Assembly (NCBI GenBank): GCA_964422145.1
Contig: CAYQZV010000020.1
Span: forward strand, 1 to 40,946
Length of the DNA: 40,946 bases
DNA from: JACNKV01 sp964422145
Lineage (GTDB): Bacteria > Fidelibacterota > Marinisomatia > Marinisomatales > JACNKV01
Reading direction: 5' to 3'
This document shows, piece after piece, positions 40,763-40,946 of the stretch. Every line of letters begins with the position of its first letter. Position 1 is the stretch's first letter. The notes under the pieces are model-generated. The model worked only from the letters and a program-made list of their open reading frames with translations, did not search any database and was not told where the DNA came from. Position numbers and translations under genes: made by a program.

Positions 40763-40817
40763 AATACATTTGCATAACTGAGTACTCGTTCAAGAACATC
40801 TTATTGAGGGAAAGCTT

Positions 40818-40946
40818 ATGACTACAATCCAATTTAAAATACTTTTTTTCTCTTTACTTTCCGTTAATCTATTGACTTCTCAGGAAGCTGGGAAAGACTT
40901 TAATGGAAGAGTTTATGAATTTCCAATAGTTAAAGGTAATCAGCAG
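40818..40946 (+). CDS. Exported protein, N-terminal part only (cut by window edge)
   Basis: An open frame of 43 codons runs to the right edge without a stop. It begins MTTIQFKILFFSLLSVNLLT, a good signal peptide with cleavage likely near residues 21-25, followed by a mature start containing GRVYEFPIVKGNQQ. GAGGG (40806-40810) lies seven bases before the ATG. Too little is present to name a family. The preceding 289 bases are structured and may regulate it. Confidence 0.6.
   Translation, partial: MTTIQFKILFFSLLSVNLLTSQEAGKDFNGRVYEFPIVKGNQQ

Noticed and set aside
40640..40790. Possible integron attC site, suggested by bulged hairpins and GTT/AAC motifs
   Set aside because: No RYYYAAC...GTTRRRY pair in the correct order frames the structures, there is no array and no integrase gene in view.

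Overview
This window is the core translation and transcription gene region of a bacterium, and every recognised gene lies on the + strand. The proteins and gene order (secY-map-infA-rpmJ without adk, Lys/Ala- and Glu/Pro-rich tails on ribosomal proteins, frequent TTG starts, weak Shine-Dalgarno use) suggest a moderately AT-rich member of the FCB side of the bacterial tree, perhaps Marinimicrobia-like. That placement is an impression from protein style, not a phylogeny, and is held with low confidence.

Layout. (1) 1-535: the last 13 codons of a first tuf copy, then rpmG, tRNA-Trp and secE. (2) 540-11225: nusG-rplKAJL-rpoBC. (3) 11311-15470: the str cluster rpsL-rpsG-fusA-tuf, with a candidate promoter in front. 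(4) 15482-29699: the S10, spc and alpha clusters in classical order: rpsJ-rplCDWB-rpsS-rplV-rpsC-rplP-rpmC-rpsQ-rplNXE-rpsN-rpsH-rplFR-rpsE-rpmD-rplO-secY-map-infA-rpmJ-rpsMKD-rpoA-rplQ. (5) 29726-30904: a secreted GHL10-type glycosidase-like protein. (6) 31007-34904: ffh-rpsP-khpA-rimM-trmD-rplS, closed by a strong intrinsic terminator at 34926-34963. (7) 35064-40528: asnS, a SLOG/LOG-like nucleotide-binding protein, acylphosphatase, glutamine-dependent nadE, a small secreted protein of unknown function and a TrhP-type U32 protein. (8) 40529-40817: a 289-base structured intergenic region with several hairpins and a 22-base perfect palindrome, followed by the start of a signal-peptide-bearing gene cut by the window edge.

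The genes work as one programme: making ribosomes (about 34 ribosomal proteins), RNA polymerase (beta, beta', alpha), elongation factors, IF1, the Sec/SRP export route (SecE, SecY, Ffh), N-terminal processing (Map), ribosome and tRNA maturation (RimM, TrmD, TrhP-like) and tRNA charging (AsnS, tRNA-Trp). Coding density is extreme. Adjacent genes are usually 1-12 bases apart or overlap by 1-8 bases, so translational coupling is probably important.

I did not find an obviously new multi-gene system. The items most worth a second look are the structured region at the right end, the odd codon use of tuf and its repeat with the first copy, the long tails on L5 and S16, and two secreted proteins of uncertain role placed among housekeeping genes.
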